From Endomychus coccineus (Eukaryota > Arthropoda > Insecta > Coleoptera > Endomychidae), in NCBI GenBank assembly GCA_958510875.1, contig OY294067.1, positions 108,036,921 to 108,100,920 on the forward strand: 64,000 nucleotides of DNA, read 5' to 3'. The position numbers and the translations under genes were made by a program. This document shows, piece by piece, positions 11,802 through 24,800 of this stretch; position 1 is the stretch's first letter; every line of letters begins with the position of its first letter. Below the pieces are notes generated by a model. It was not told where the DNA came from, searched no databases, and was given only the letters and a program-made list of their open reading frames with translations.

Positions 11802-12600
11802 GTTTTTCATTGCTTGGACTATCAGATCGAGCATTTGGTAGTTGTACATCTATAAAGCGCATTTTATACTGCCCATTATGCTATTACTTTCAGGTTTCAA
11901 CGATAAAAACTTAAATACGAATGTACCACTTTACTTTTTATTTGACAATAATTGAATTAGATATAGTTTCAGGTTTCATCATCATATTATTCTAAGCTAG
12001 AAATAATGTAAATATAAATAAATCACTGATAATTTTTTTCTAATTCACTGATGAGAACATATAATGATTTATCTAATTACGATAAGTATAACTATAAATT
12101 CAATTTTGGCGTATTATTGCATCATAAATCTGAATGATCTGTCTAATAATAAAATGACAACAATAAACATTTTGAGATAAATAGTGATAAATTATTACTA
12201 CCAACATTGTTCTTATTGGTACGGAACTTGGATTGATTTCATTAGTCAAGTAACAATTACAGCAGAATGATGTTTTTAACTGTAGATTTCAGGAAAACAA
12301 ATCGATTCATATCTAATTAATGTCAATAAACTTTATTTAGCTACTTTTAATCACTTTTTCTAATGTTCCGCATTTAAATTTATGTACATTCTGATTAGAA
12401 CTATTTGTTGTAGGGAGTTAAAGCAAATTGTTTATTGAATTAAGAAATATGTTTTTACAAAATCTAACTACATAGGAGATATACTATTTTCCCGGGTATA
12501 ATTAATGAAATTTGGGAATACCTGCCGCACTACCTATGCATTTCGCAAGAAAGCGGTAACTTCTTACAATGTTCAGTTTGTTTTAGAAATATTGCGCGCC
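11802..12600. other. AT-rich upstream region of Sam-S
   Basis: About 800 bases of AT-rich sequence with no reading frame, repeat or transposon signature that I can name. Distal regulatory sequence of Sam-S could lie here but nothing specific is visible. Confidence 0.4.
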
Positions 12601-12614
12601 CATACCCACCACAA

Positions 12615-12771
12615 CCAATCAACAAAGGCCTACGTCCCCACGTGACATAACCGAAGTTATAAATTTGCAGAGATATGCGTGCGGTGGTCTCTTTTCCACA
12701 GTAACGAAGTTAGGATCGAGTTGCTCAGCTGCTTAGTGATTGTGCTTTCATCAGTAACGAAGTTCATTAGG
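12615..12771 (+). promoter_or_regulatory. Sam-S: Probable Sam-S core promoter and 5' UTR
   Basis: Just upstream of the Sam-S start I see a CCAAT box (12615-12619), the palindromic E-box CACGTG (12639-12644) and TATAAA (12658-12663). With a TATA box at that place, transcription would be expected to start near 12688-12695, giving an 80-base unspliced 5' UTR. The 13-base sequence CAGTAACGAAGTT occurs twice in the leader (12699-12711 and 12752-12764). A 9-codon upstream frame starts at 12675 but would lie outside the transcript if the start site is as predicted. The spacing is a real observation; promoter activity is inference. Confidence 0.5.
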
Positions 12772-12880
12772 ATGCCTGAAACATTAACCAATGGATACAC
12801 GAACGGACACATGCCCTATGATATAGAGGACGGCTCGACATTCCTGTTCACGTCGGAATCGGTCGGTGAGGGTCATCCAG
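12772..12880 (+). CDS. Sam-S: Sam-S exon 1
   Basis: Encodes residues 1-36 plus the first base of codon 37. Starts [17 protein letters not shown], a variable leader, then [16 protein letters not shown], the start of the N-terminal domain. The ATG at 12772 is the first in this frame; the in-frame sequence upstream has none. The donor is GTTAGT after CCAG, phase 1. Confidence 0.93.
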
Positions 12881-15800
12881 GTTAGTAATTTTTTTTATTG
12901 TTTGGTTATTTTCGAAAATGGCTACCGGACGGTCTGCGCATCTAGTGTTGAACTATGTTTGTTTCTATGATTCCTTGTTCGTATTGTCCCGAAAATACAA
13001 CTCCATGAAATCTAGTGTTTCTCCTAATAAAATGTTAGAACATCGAGAGGTGCACGCACGCTGTTCGATATCGCGAGAAATTCAACACCAACACCACGTG
13101 TTTTTATCTGAAGCATCTCCTAATCGATAATCATAACATGCGTTGGCGTTAGAATGGAATCGTTAAATTATACGCAGTTATGAATGTTACAAATCTTGAA
13201 TCAGCTCTATATTTTGAATAACGTGAATGTTAAGGGGTAATTGTAGAAAGCACGCTTTCGGCTTCCGTCATTAACTAATGAAGCGAATGAGAATGAGATA
13301 CTACTGCGCTCATACAAGGATGTACGATTTTTATTTTTATATCGAAAAACCCCGAACGACTTCGTACGTATTGTTTTGCCGCGAGTGTTTTGTTTTGGTG
13401 CACGTAACCTCACATCTGCACGTCGCCCAAATTCGTTCTAAATATTTTATGGAGTCTAAGAAATGTCGAGATGATCAATTATTGCATATTTTAATCTATT
13501 GGTATGTAATCCTAATAATTGTCGAATTTTCTAACGAATCTAAGTTCATTTCTTCACAAGGAAATTTAAAGATATAATTATTAAGCTATGATATTCGTTA
13601 TTATTTATTTCACATAAAATTTTGTACATGAAAACCGTGATGAATACAAATTCGAAAGACTGAATCTTCTTCATAATGCTAAAAGCTTCGTTCCTCTCAT
13701 CCTTTTTTATATTTAAGGATAATATTGATTAGACATTTGAGAATGTCAACAAATCAGAAATGTTTTACTGCCAATAAAGATGATTTGACCAACGAGTAAG
13801 GATTCAATTTCTTAGAAATAATCTGATTCATCAATGTCGCCATGATGACAACAGATTTGTCATCATACTTGTGAAGTATGAAAAAAAATGTTTACATCGG
13901 TAGGTACATCCCGAAACAGCGAATCAAAACAAAATTGAGATTATGACTTGCACAATTAATGTATTGTGCATTTAGTTGTATTTCCTTGATTTTATACTGA
14001 ATACCTTTGTACCCTCCACTGCTCCATCATTCTCTTCTCAGTGTGCTTCCTCCATACCCTGAGCAGATAGGTCTGTGATTTGGAAGAAGCCCGGATATTT
14101 TTCCTCTATTTCAAATTGGGTTAGAACCATAATTTAGTTATTATGATGACACTCAGTTTGTTGAGAATATGGGTTGATAGTGAATGAAATATATTAGTTC
14201 ATTTTGAATAGTTGGGCTCAAATACCTGGAACCAGATGACGGTGACACTTAGTTGGTTGAGAATATGGGTTGACAGTGATTAGAATACATTAGCTCATTT
14301 TGAATAGTTGGGCTCAAATAACTGTCAGAACCAGATGACATCTCCAGTATGTGTTTCATAATCAACAAGTAAGTTCCCGACCGCCGGCGATGAAGCATGG
14401 GAGACAGACCCGAAACCCAAATTGAGCCGCCGCCAACCTTATTACGTATTGCGTTGCCATCAGTCGGATCATGTCTTGTTTTGAATACTGAGCGAGTGAC
14501 GGAAAATTGTAGCCCCTATCTTGGAATAATTTGCCAACCGTTACGTAAAACCTAGCTAGGTTTGAGTTTGGGGCTCTGGTGCGCCGCACCAAACTCCCTG
14601 ACCATAGCTACGCCACCGATGTTGATTCCAATTGGTTAACGGAATATGGAATATAGTGAAATATTCCGGAATAGTCCTTCAGAATTGTTGCTGGCACATA
14701 ACAATGTCCACATTTGGTATCAATCAATATACCAAAATGTTCCAAACGTGTGCTATATAAACTGATCCAATAGGCGTTCCTCTTAAATTATTTAATATTC
14801 AAGAAGGGCAATGTGAATCTTACAAGTTCTTAGCTTTTATAATAATGAATCGTTGATTCATTATTGTCATGGCACATAACAATGTCCACATTTGGTATCA
14901 ATCAATATACCAAAATGTTCCAAACGTGTGCTATATAAATTGATCCAATAGGCGTTCCTCTTAAATTATTTAACATTAAAGAAGGGCAATGTGAATCTTA
15001 CAAGTTCTTAGCTTTTATAATAATGAATCGTTGATTCTTTATTGTCATGGCACATAACAATGTCCACATTTGGTATCAATCAATATACCAAAATGTTCCA
15101 AACGTGTGCTATATAAATTGATCCAATAGGCGTTCCTCTTAAATAATTTAACATTAAAGAAGGGCAATGTGAATCTTACAAGTTCTTAGCTTTTATAATA
15201 ATGAATCGTTGATTATTTATTGTCATGGCACATAACAATGTCCACATTTGGTATCAATCAATATACCAAAATGTTCCAAACGTGTGCTATATAAATTGAT
15301 CCAATAGGCGTTCCTCTTAAATTATTTAACATTTAAGAAGGGCAATGTGAATCTTACAAGTTCTTAGCTTTTATAATAATGAATCGTTGATTCTTTATTG
15401 TCATGGCACATAACAATGTCCACATTTGGTATCAATCAATATACCAAAATGTTCCAAACGTGTGCTATATAAATTGATCCAATAGGCGTTTCTCTTAAAT
15501 TATTTAATGTTCAAGAAGGGCAATATGAATCTTACATGTTCAGCTTTCATAATTCTAAATCGTTGTGTCAATGTTAGCCTTGATATACCAAAATATTCCA
15601 AACTGGATCAATAGGAAGATCAACTAGAAATGTTAAGCGAATTTATATGAATTTTGGTATAATTGAAGAACAGTTGATGCAATAAATAACAAATGATTTT
15701 ACTTGTATTTCATTTCCAGATAAAATGTGTGACCAGATCAGTGATGCCATTCTTGATGCACATTTACGACAAGATCCAGATGCTAAAGTGGCATGTGGTA

Positions 15801-18800
15801 TGTATATTTGTATCTTAATAGCTGCTATATAATTCATCAGAAATTACAAGATTTACTCTGGCAGTTATTTCAAAAGAGTCATGGTTTTCAGTTGTTGCAG
15901 GAATTGTATACCCTGAAATGACAACAATATTATATATTTCTACTCCAGTAGGAAAGTATTGAAGTAATTAAAAATCTATGGGACTAGTTACTCTCTACAT
16001 CCCATCAAATTTTGATATAACAATTTGCTTCGATATGTTATCGGTGGTTTTAACCAGAAATAGGAAATTCATAAAAAAATTGCAAAATAATTTATCTAGT
16101 TCTAGATGGGACAATCAACTTTTTAAATTTATTACCATGATCAGCTCATTGTAACAACTTATTCAATTGTTGATCAACATTTTGCATACACGGAGGTAGA
16201 CGTCTTTTGTCTTAAACATTTGATTTAGTTGGTTGAGATCATGAAATATACAGTACGATTGTAATACCTAGAGAATATTTTTCGATTGTTTGGTGTTTGC
16301 TTGTACAATGCTATTCAGCAATCTGTAAATTAATGACCAACTACGCTTCTTGTAACTTGAAAGTTAATAAGTGAAAGTCAAATTTTGTGAAACAATTTAA
16401 TTATCAACAATACAATTCATCAATTTAAGTATAAAATACATCAAAAATCATATTGCCTGCGTTTTAACTGGAAACACTGCCAAAACTTTGGATAACGTTT
16501 CATTTGCTCAGGGTTGTAACCTTATTTAATTTTCTTCGAGCATGTGAATTAGCGCATCGAAGAAGGCTAGAAGCCCACATGCATGCTAACGCAGTGTAGT
16601 GCTAATGCGAAAGATCTTCGTAATATTACAGCTTTTGATGTCAGGTTAGCAAACTTATCTAGCATTGTATGGTACAGACCCACATGCTTCCCGACACAAC
16701 AGCTACTTTCGGAAACAATGTAGTATTGTAGAAGGCTTTGTGGCACTTATTTTGTATTTTTATTGTCGGCCTTAGAGTGTATATGTTCGTATCGAGTCTA
16801 TTAGAAGGGATTAAATCGGCCCTAGCACATCTTATCTAGGGTGGGAGAGACCACGGGAGCTGGCAACCACCCATCAGTCACTCACTCACTGAATAATGTA
16901 TAGATTATTTATTATTCTTGATTCGCGGCAAGAAGCAGATACTGCAGTTTCAGTGCAAGAAGTAGCTAAGTGTCAAAAAGTAGCTAATTCAATGGACTTA
17001 ACAACTTTTTGACATTGACGTGTCTAGTCTAGAACTATGGGTTGAATCACATGTCAGGGCGGTCAGTACAAGATATTTCCAAAACTACATTTTTCGGTTT
17101 TGAAAAAGCAAAGCCTGTAATTGCAAGGGAGACTATGACAGGAGGTTGTACGAATATGCATCTTTACAAAGTGGATATAATAGAAAAAATTAGCAGCGCT
17201 CCTAAATTAGCACACGGTGACAGCTTTTTTAAAATTAAACCAAAAAAGATTCAGTCTGTCACAAAGTTCTCAAACTAGTTACCTCTTCTACAAGAGGTCC
17301 CTCACTGATGTTGAAAAAAATGTGATTGCACCGAGCTGTAATGTTACTGGAAATAACGAAGAAAATATGGAAACTTTTTTAATTTTTGTTTTTGTTTTTA
17401 GTTAGATTGCTTGTAGTAAAATGTACTGCTTAACAAAAAATATAGCAGTTCTCTTTACAGTTTCACAAGATTATTTTCCTGTCATTATTCAAAGGGCAGT
17501 GGTGAAGGTTTAATCTATAATTTGCTGGGGAAGTAAAATAAAAATGACGAATTTCCGTCATCTTTGGACGAACCTGTTTCAATTTCCATTAATTTTTATC
17601 CTTAAAGTTCATTTATATTTTTTCAACTAGATCGGCTCTTCTGTTGATTATTTAATAAATTATGTTTACTTATTTGCTTCCTCATCAAGTCGTAACTCGA
17701 AAACTTGAAAATGTGATTTAACCACTTTTTGTATTAACCCCTTCAATTAAGTATTGGTATGGGAGAATTGAGTTCGTTGAATCAGCATGTCATAAGTTGT
17801 AAAATCCAGTAAAACAGGAGCAGTTACTTAGTAATTAGAATATTATCGTGCTAAAAAGCGCTTGATGGTTGACCAAATTTTTTTGTGATGTTAATATGAT
17901 TTTTTTTTCGCAGAAACTGTCACGAAAACGGGAATGATCCTACTTTGCGGCGAAATTAATTCCAAAGCTGTGGTTGATTATCAAAAGGTTGTACGAGAAA
18001 CCGTAAAGCACATTGGATACGATGATTCGTCGAAAGGTAATACATCTTTATATTAGAGTATGAACAATCTTCTAACTTTAAGCATAATATTCTCATTCGT
18101 AATTTCAAATTTTTCGAATTTAAATATTGAGCAAATATGATTCGATATACACTACTATTGATCGTTTGTTGAGTTTATATTAGTGATCAATCCCGTAAAA
18201 CATAACCATAAATATTGAGAAGCTATAAAACTGCATGATTTCTATTGTTTGTACAAAATTCATCTCAGTGAAATTTAACATAGGATTCGACTTCAAAACC
18301 TTCAACCTTCTGGTGGCTATCGAACAACAATCTCCAAACATTGCGAACGGGGTTCATGAAAACCGATCTGAACCTGACATTGGCGCGGGCGACCAGGTAC
18401 AATTTTATTAACTTGAAATTTATGGGGGTTACATCTACGCTTGCATTGTCTCAGTTAATGGTCATTGGCATGCGTACAGTATGCGCTTAGAGCTCTCGAT
18501 GCTTTCATAATCAAATAAGATTAATTTTCATCATGACTAACGACAAATTCAAAATATCAATCATCTAATGCAAGAAATAGAAATATGTGTAATTTATGTT
18601 ATCTTACACGGTTAATACGTATACTGAATATTGCCCTGGGATGCTTTACCACTGCTGTAATTCTTTAACCATAACCTACCGATCTGGTTCATATAATATT
18701 CCAATTATGTATTATAAACCTTAGATGAAAAGTGGTAATATTTGTTAACAGCGATTTGGATTCATTCTGGCTGACGATTTAAGTCGAGAAATAACTATTA

Positions 18801-21800
18801 AAAAAATTCTGGAGGTCGCTGGACGAAAATTCATTTTATTTATTTATTTATTCCGTAACGGTGGTTGTTTCTGTAAGGTATGGATTTAAAAACCGCAAAA
18901 ACCTTACTAAAAATACAAATTAATCATTAGCAAATAAGTCGTTTATATATTGATAATTAATTTTAAAAAATTATATAAAAGATGATACTTATGCAAATAA
19001 ATTTTGGCAATAGTTTGCATCTGCAAAGAGAAATACAATTTAAATCTGCTTTTTCGCAACTACATTGTTCGCAATCAGCATTGCATTTGCAAAGCCTAAT
19101 AATCCAAAACAGTTAAAAGGGGGGGAGTTTACTATTTCCGGCGGGTGCAGCTTGTCATCTCATAATTTATAGTTGAATAGGACAAAGTTCAGGGGCTCAT
19201 ACAGTAGCTATGACCAATTTTCCCACAAGAATTTCAGTAAATAGGAAATATCAGAAGTGCATATAACTAACAAATTTTAAATTGAATCCGATATTACAAG
19301 TAAATAAAATAAATAATTTGTAACGTAGCCATCTACTGTGTGTAATTCTTTGTTTGGAAAACACATATGTACAGATTTCTTCAATATTATGAAAATGCAT
19401 CTGAGTTATTTCAAAAAGTATAGTAGTCCTCAACAAATAAATTTGATGCATTGTTTTTTTTATTTCCAAATGTGCTTGTCGTGTCGCAACCCGTTGCATG
19501 TAATACTGGTAAAATACTACAAATAGCTTCACCAAGCTATTGAATTGCTAATGATAGTTTAATTAATTTACTTATTCGATCCTTCAAACCAAAGACCTCA
19601 ACTGTAATACTGGTAAAATATTACAAATAATTTCGCCAAGTGATTCAAATGTTTATTATAGTGTAATTAATTTATTATAAACTTATTTCTTTTTCAATCC
19701 TTCCACGATCAGCATGAAATAAGTAGAATTTCATACTAGTGACATTCCATCAGAAATAAAATTTTTTGAATTAGCAGATTGCACTATTTGCTGTAAAGCG
19801 TTATTTATGCATGCATGAACTTCCTGAGTTTCAGTTGTCATGCTGATTTTGTACTTTTTCTATAGAATCCTTCGTGGTTAAAGAGGGCAATCAAGTGTTC
19901 CAAGTGATGAAAACTGTTCTGGAAATTTAGTATAGGGTCCTTCAGACGCTCGTTGATGTCTTAATGCATCTACGTGCATTCATGAACGCCCCATTAATAA
20001 CGTCAATTTATTCACTGCACACGCAAAATACTCGCAGTGTATTATATCTGTTTTTCACTGAAATCATGTACGTACGTAGGGATAGGGAACTTCGACGTGA
20101 CATTATTAATGTATCCACATTGTATTAAGACATCAACGTCCATGTTATCTACTACTTTATCAGTACTTTTAACTTGTTTTTCTCTAGGGACTTTTAATTG
20201 AAATTATTAAATGTCTTTGAATTCGGTCTGAAATCATCTAAGTACGTCGGGATAGGGAACTTCGACGAGACATGAACGCGGCGTTAATGAAACCACATAC
20301 GTCTATTAAGACATCAACGACCAAATGTAGGGCTCTATCTTTTATGTTATCTACTCCTTTTCAGTACTTTTAACTTGGTTTTCTTTGGAACCTTTAATCA
20401 AAATTATTAAATGGTTGTCTTTGAATTCGGTCTGAAATCATCTGTGTACGTCGGGATAGGGAACTTCGACGAGACATTAACGCGGCGTTAATGAAACCAC
20501 ATACATCTAATAAGACATCAACGACCAAATGTAGGGCTCTGTATCTTTTATGTTATCTACTCCTTTATCAATACTTTTAACTTGGTTTTCTTTGGGGCCT
20601 TTAACAAAATTATTAAATGGTTGTCTTTGAATTCGGTCTGAAATCATCTGAGTGCGTCGGGATAGGGAACTTAGACGTGGCATTAACGCGGCGTTAATGA
20701 AACCACATACATCTAATAAGACATCAACGACCAAATGTAGGGCTCTGTATCTTTTATGTTATCTACTCCTTTATCAATACTTTTAACTTGGTTTTCTTTG
20801 GGGCCTTTAACAAAATTATTAAATGGTTGTCTTTGAATTCGGTCTGAAATCATCTGAGTGCGTCGGGATAGGGAACTTAGACGTGGCATTAACGCGGCGT
20901 TAATGAAACCACATACATCTATTAAGACATCAACGACCAAATGTAGGGCTCTATCTTTTATGTTATCTACTCCTTTATCAGTACTTTTAACTTGGTTTTC
21001 TTTGGGGTCTTTAAATCAAAATTATGAAATGGCTGTCTTTGAATTCGGTCTGAAATCATCTGAGTACGTCGGTATAGGGAACTATACGTATTAACGCGGC
21101 GTTAATGAAACCACATACATCTGTTAAGACATCAACGACCAAATGTAGGGCTCTGTATATTTTATGTTATCTATTATTTTATCAGTACTTTTAACTTGTT
21201 TTTCTGTAGGGAGCTTTTAATTGAAATTATTAAATGGTTATCTTTGAATTTGGTCAAAAAAGTTTTTGTTTAAACCGTTGTTACTGCTTTTATTCAACTG
21301 AAATTTCACAATGACTGTATCTACAAGAGCTTGTGTGTAAGTAAACATTGCGAATACCACCGAGATCCTTGCCGATATTAAATATGTTGTTGTTTTTCTT
21401 TAATGACCACATTTGAAGCAGTTGATAATTCGCTGACTCATCTTGTTGACTTACAAGTCGCTGAGACAATTCGATGGACTTTTTTCCTATTCATAAAAGA
21501 AGCGCGTATCTCGACCAAGAATCGCATCATGATTATGTCTTGGAAATGGATTTCGTGGAAACTGATTGTATTATAGCTTTATTGATACTTTTTTGGGAAT
21601 GATTCAACAGTCATTAAGTGAACAAAAAAAAAATTATTGCTGTGAAGTAAAATGAACTTTGAAGTGTAACGTTAAACGACATCAACTGTATGATAAAAAT
21701 TGTACAATGAAAAAATTAACAGTTTCCACTTAAATATTATCTCCGTACATATACGTACACGAGAACGCAGTATGGTATGATTCATTCAAATCAACTTCAA

Positions 21801-24800
21801 TAATGGCGTCGCCACTAAAATAGAACTGCTGCTATTTTTTAGTAGCAGAGATTATTTCGTCGCACAATGCGTGTACATTCATTAAAACATTTTTACGGAT
21901 AAAATGTGAACGTTTTACTATAACTGAAACGATTTGATATTGTGACAGTGTAGCCCGTATAAATACTACGGAGGAGGTTATATTGGGGGGGGGGGGGGGG
22001 GGGTGTCAACAAGCTGCCTTGTCTGGCAACCTTCATTTTGGAATGTTGAGCCTGACAAAAGTCATTACAATCGATTTTTTAAAACTGCGTTTTTCTCTGC
22101 TCCTAGCACTACTTACTTAATCTAATAAAAGATATTTTGCGGCAAGTCTTTTGATGAATATTAACATTGAATATATCATGTGGATAAGTTGTTAATTCAT
22201 ACTACATGAGATTTTTAACAATAATTTTTTAGAAGAATTGCATTTTAGTTCTGATTTTAAAACGCGACATTTAGATTTTTTCAGAAACAAACAATAATTC
22301 AATAATATGATTCATTATATCCTGTTGAATGATTCTTGATTAGTATAGAATACATCATTTAAAGGACTTCCTAGAAAATGTACCGTTATTAAAAAATCTT
22401 TGATGGAAAAAACTTGTTTCGTAACAGTTATCTGCAAATTACGTACAGTTAAACAATTAAATTTTATATTTCTCGAAATATAAATACCACAATCATATGG
22501 TCTGTAATGTAGAAAAATCGTCATTTGTGAAAATTAAGGTTCACAATATAAACCACTGAGCAGGTCCTCATTATAACCTATTATGAATATTAACATTGCA
22601 CGATTTCTTATGGGTTAGATGAATTCTTCCACATATCCTAGAAGTTATGGATGAAAGCTTGTTATTTACTTCTATTGTCTCTAACTCTCATAAAGTGTAT
22701 GCATTTGGTTCTTTTATATGAATTAACCCCTAATCATGGTTGCATGGGAACATTTGAATGCTCAGAAACCTATTGCTTCTAATTACGAGAATCGCCAGTG
22801 TTTGAAATTCTTTAGGTTGGGTATGTTTATGTCATTACTACTGTGTTGTCTATTTAAATAAAAAATCTGTTCTCGTTTTGGAAAACAATGAGATTTTCAA
22901 GGGAATATAGAAACCTCTTCTGAAGCAAAAGTTATAAAGAAGTTAAATCTGGTATTTCAAAGGAAATCAGTTTGGTTCCAAATATGTTACAAACCTGTTT
23001 TACTTACCTGCCATGCTTATCACATAACATTCAAATTTTATGCATGCATTAATTCATTACAATACCATGATTTGCATATTTTACCTTCCCAGACTTCTGG
23101 CGTGAAATAACCTCATCTCCCAAATCTGCAACTACTGATCTTTACTTTCAGCTGTACGAATCCTAGCAAGATTCAAGCTTAACCGTTTCCTTAATAAATA
23201 TAAATGCACTTTATAATACAAGCACATCTTATTTTGAATATGTGATTTATGTGATTATTATGAACAGCGGTGAATTTAATTCGAGCTTTTTTAATTTATC
23301 AATATCTGAAGAATCTGATGTGATGAAATGTGCATATCATGATAATAAAGTTTAATTTGAGATTTATATTATGAAGTGTTCAACGTCGGCTATTATGATA
23401 TATTATAACATTTTGTTATTGTATATTGAATACAATGAGTACTGTTTACTGGGTCAAATGAAAATAACAGTTGGTAAAAATAGCTTCCAATATGGTTCTT
23501 GTATCTAATTGTGTAGAACCTATAAAAGCCAGAAATACGTATCTGAATTTTGTGCATCCCATGACAAATTTTTCTACATTGCATGCCCGATTTTATGCAG
23601 GTTTTGATTACAAGACGTGTAATGTGCTGTTGGCGTTGGATCAGCAGTCTCCCAACATAGCAGCAGGTGTTCACGAGAATCGTAACGATGAAGAAGTGGG
23701 AGCTGGCGACCAGGTGATTCTCTTAACAGCTTCGCTTTCCAATAATCTTTTATGTTCCCTTAGTAGGTGGTAGATTAGCTCCAGCGGATTTTGCCTGCAT
23801 TCTTACGTTGATATAGATGACTAAGTTAACACAACTGTAAGCCTCTGAATTAAACTATACTTGTATTTTGCTAGTATTCATAACGTGTGCAATATGAAAA
23901 AGTGCAATAGGCGTCCTCTTGTTTGATAATAACATATGACACTTGACACTCACCAGGCAACATTTACAAAAAATATGTTCGTAATTTCAATCAACATCAA
24001 TTACTTCATACTTAAACTTTCAAATGTATGAGATATATTAACTATTACATGACTTACTTTACTTAAAAATATATTCTAATGAATGTGATATCAGCTCAAA
24101 GTTCGTATCTAGATACAAAAATAACATTTGCTCTCACGAATTATGTCAAACTTATTAGTTTTCGCAAGTACGAGGGCAAGGGGAAAAGTCCCTGAAAAAA
24201 TGATACAAGAAATGATTTATTTGGTCAAAACTCATTTTATTTCTCAACATAATCTCCTTGTAGCCCGGTACACTTCGTCCAACGTTTTTCTAAGTCCTTC
24301 TTATCGTGCTTGAACATTGCCAAACACTCTTTTGAAGTTGTCACACGGCGCGCTTTTTGCCAACAGAGAGCAAATGCGGCATCCATATGGCAGATAGCTT
24401 TAATTCAAAAATGCATGTAAAATGTTCCATACCCGTTCGGTTGTGATGTCGCCCATAGCTTCAGCAATCTCGTGCACTTTAACTCGCCGATCGTCCAATA
24501 GCATACCATGAATTTTATCGACGATTTCTGGCGTTGTAAAATCAGTAAACCACTTGTGAATCGTTCCAATCGTTGGTGAAGAGTCCTCATAATGTTTAAC
24601 ATTTACTTTTTTCATGTTTACAAAAATGTTCAAGGCTGCTTGCTTTCGACGGGTGTTAAAACAGAACTGAATGACATATCACTCTGAAAATTTTAATGCA
24701 TTCTAGTTAAAAATGGTGTATCACAAATGTCACATGGGATTTTCGATTGTGGCGCCATCTGTTTTGTTTTCAGGGACGTTTCACCTTGCCTGTATTTTAA

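Larger units (their letters stand above)
12881..15719 (+). other. Sam-S: Sam-S intron 1
   Basis: 2.8 kb. It contains a 95-bp tandem duplication and a 178-bp satellite array, listed separately. Around 14362-14620 is a GC-richer patch with no recognised coding capacity, ending in GCTACGCCACCGATG, possibly a retroelement tail. The remainder is AT-rich and unremarkable. Confidence 0.7.
18397..23600 (+). other. Sam-S: Sam-S intron between alternative exons 4a and 4b
   Basis: 5.2 kb. It contains a ~102-bp tandem duplication at about 19499-19705, the 206-bp satellite array and a 19-base G run. No transposase remnants were seen. Confidence 0.7.

Noticed and set aside
12918..13577. Open frames at the start of Sam-S intron 1
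   Set aside because: They lack similarity to anything known and the first exon has a good splice donor at 12881; retention is not indicated.
14362..14592. A 76-codon - strand frame in a GC-richer patch
   Set aside because: No recognisable domain. The patch may be a retroelement tail, but there is not enough to call it.
20507..20940. Two overlapping, near-identical - strand open frames starting MVVDVL
   Set aside because: They lie in the 206-bp satellite. The unit length is not a multiple of 3, the frames run over unit borders, and no protein family is visible; they are by-products of the repeat.
14693..21260. Tandem arrays considered as a CRISPR-like structure
   Set aside because: Units are 178 and 206 bp with no alternation of short repeats and unique spacers, and the genome is animal. 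They are satellites.
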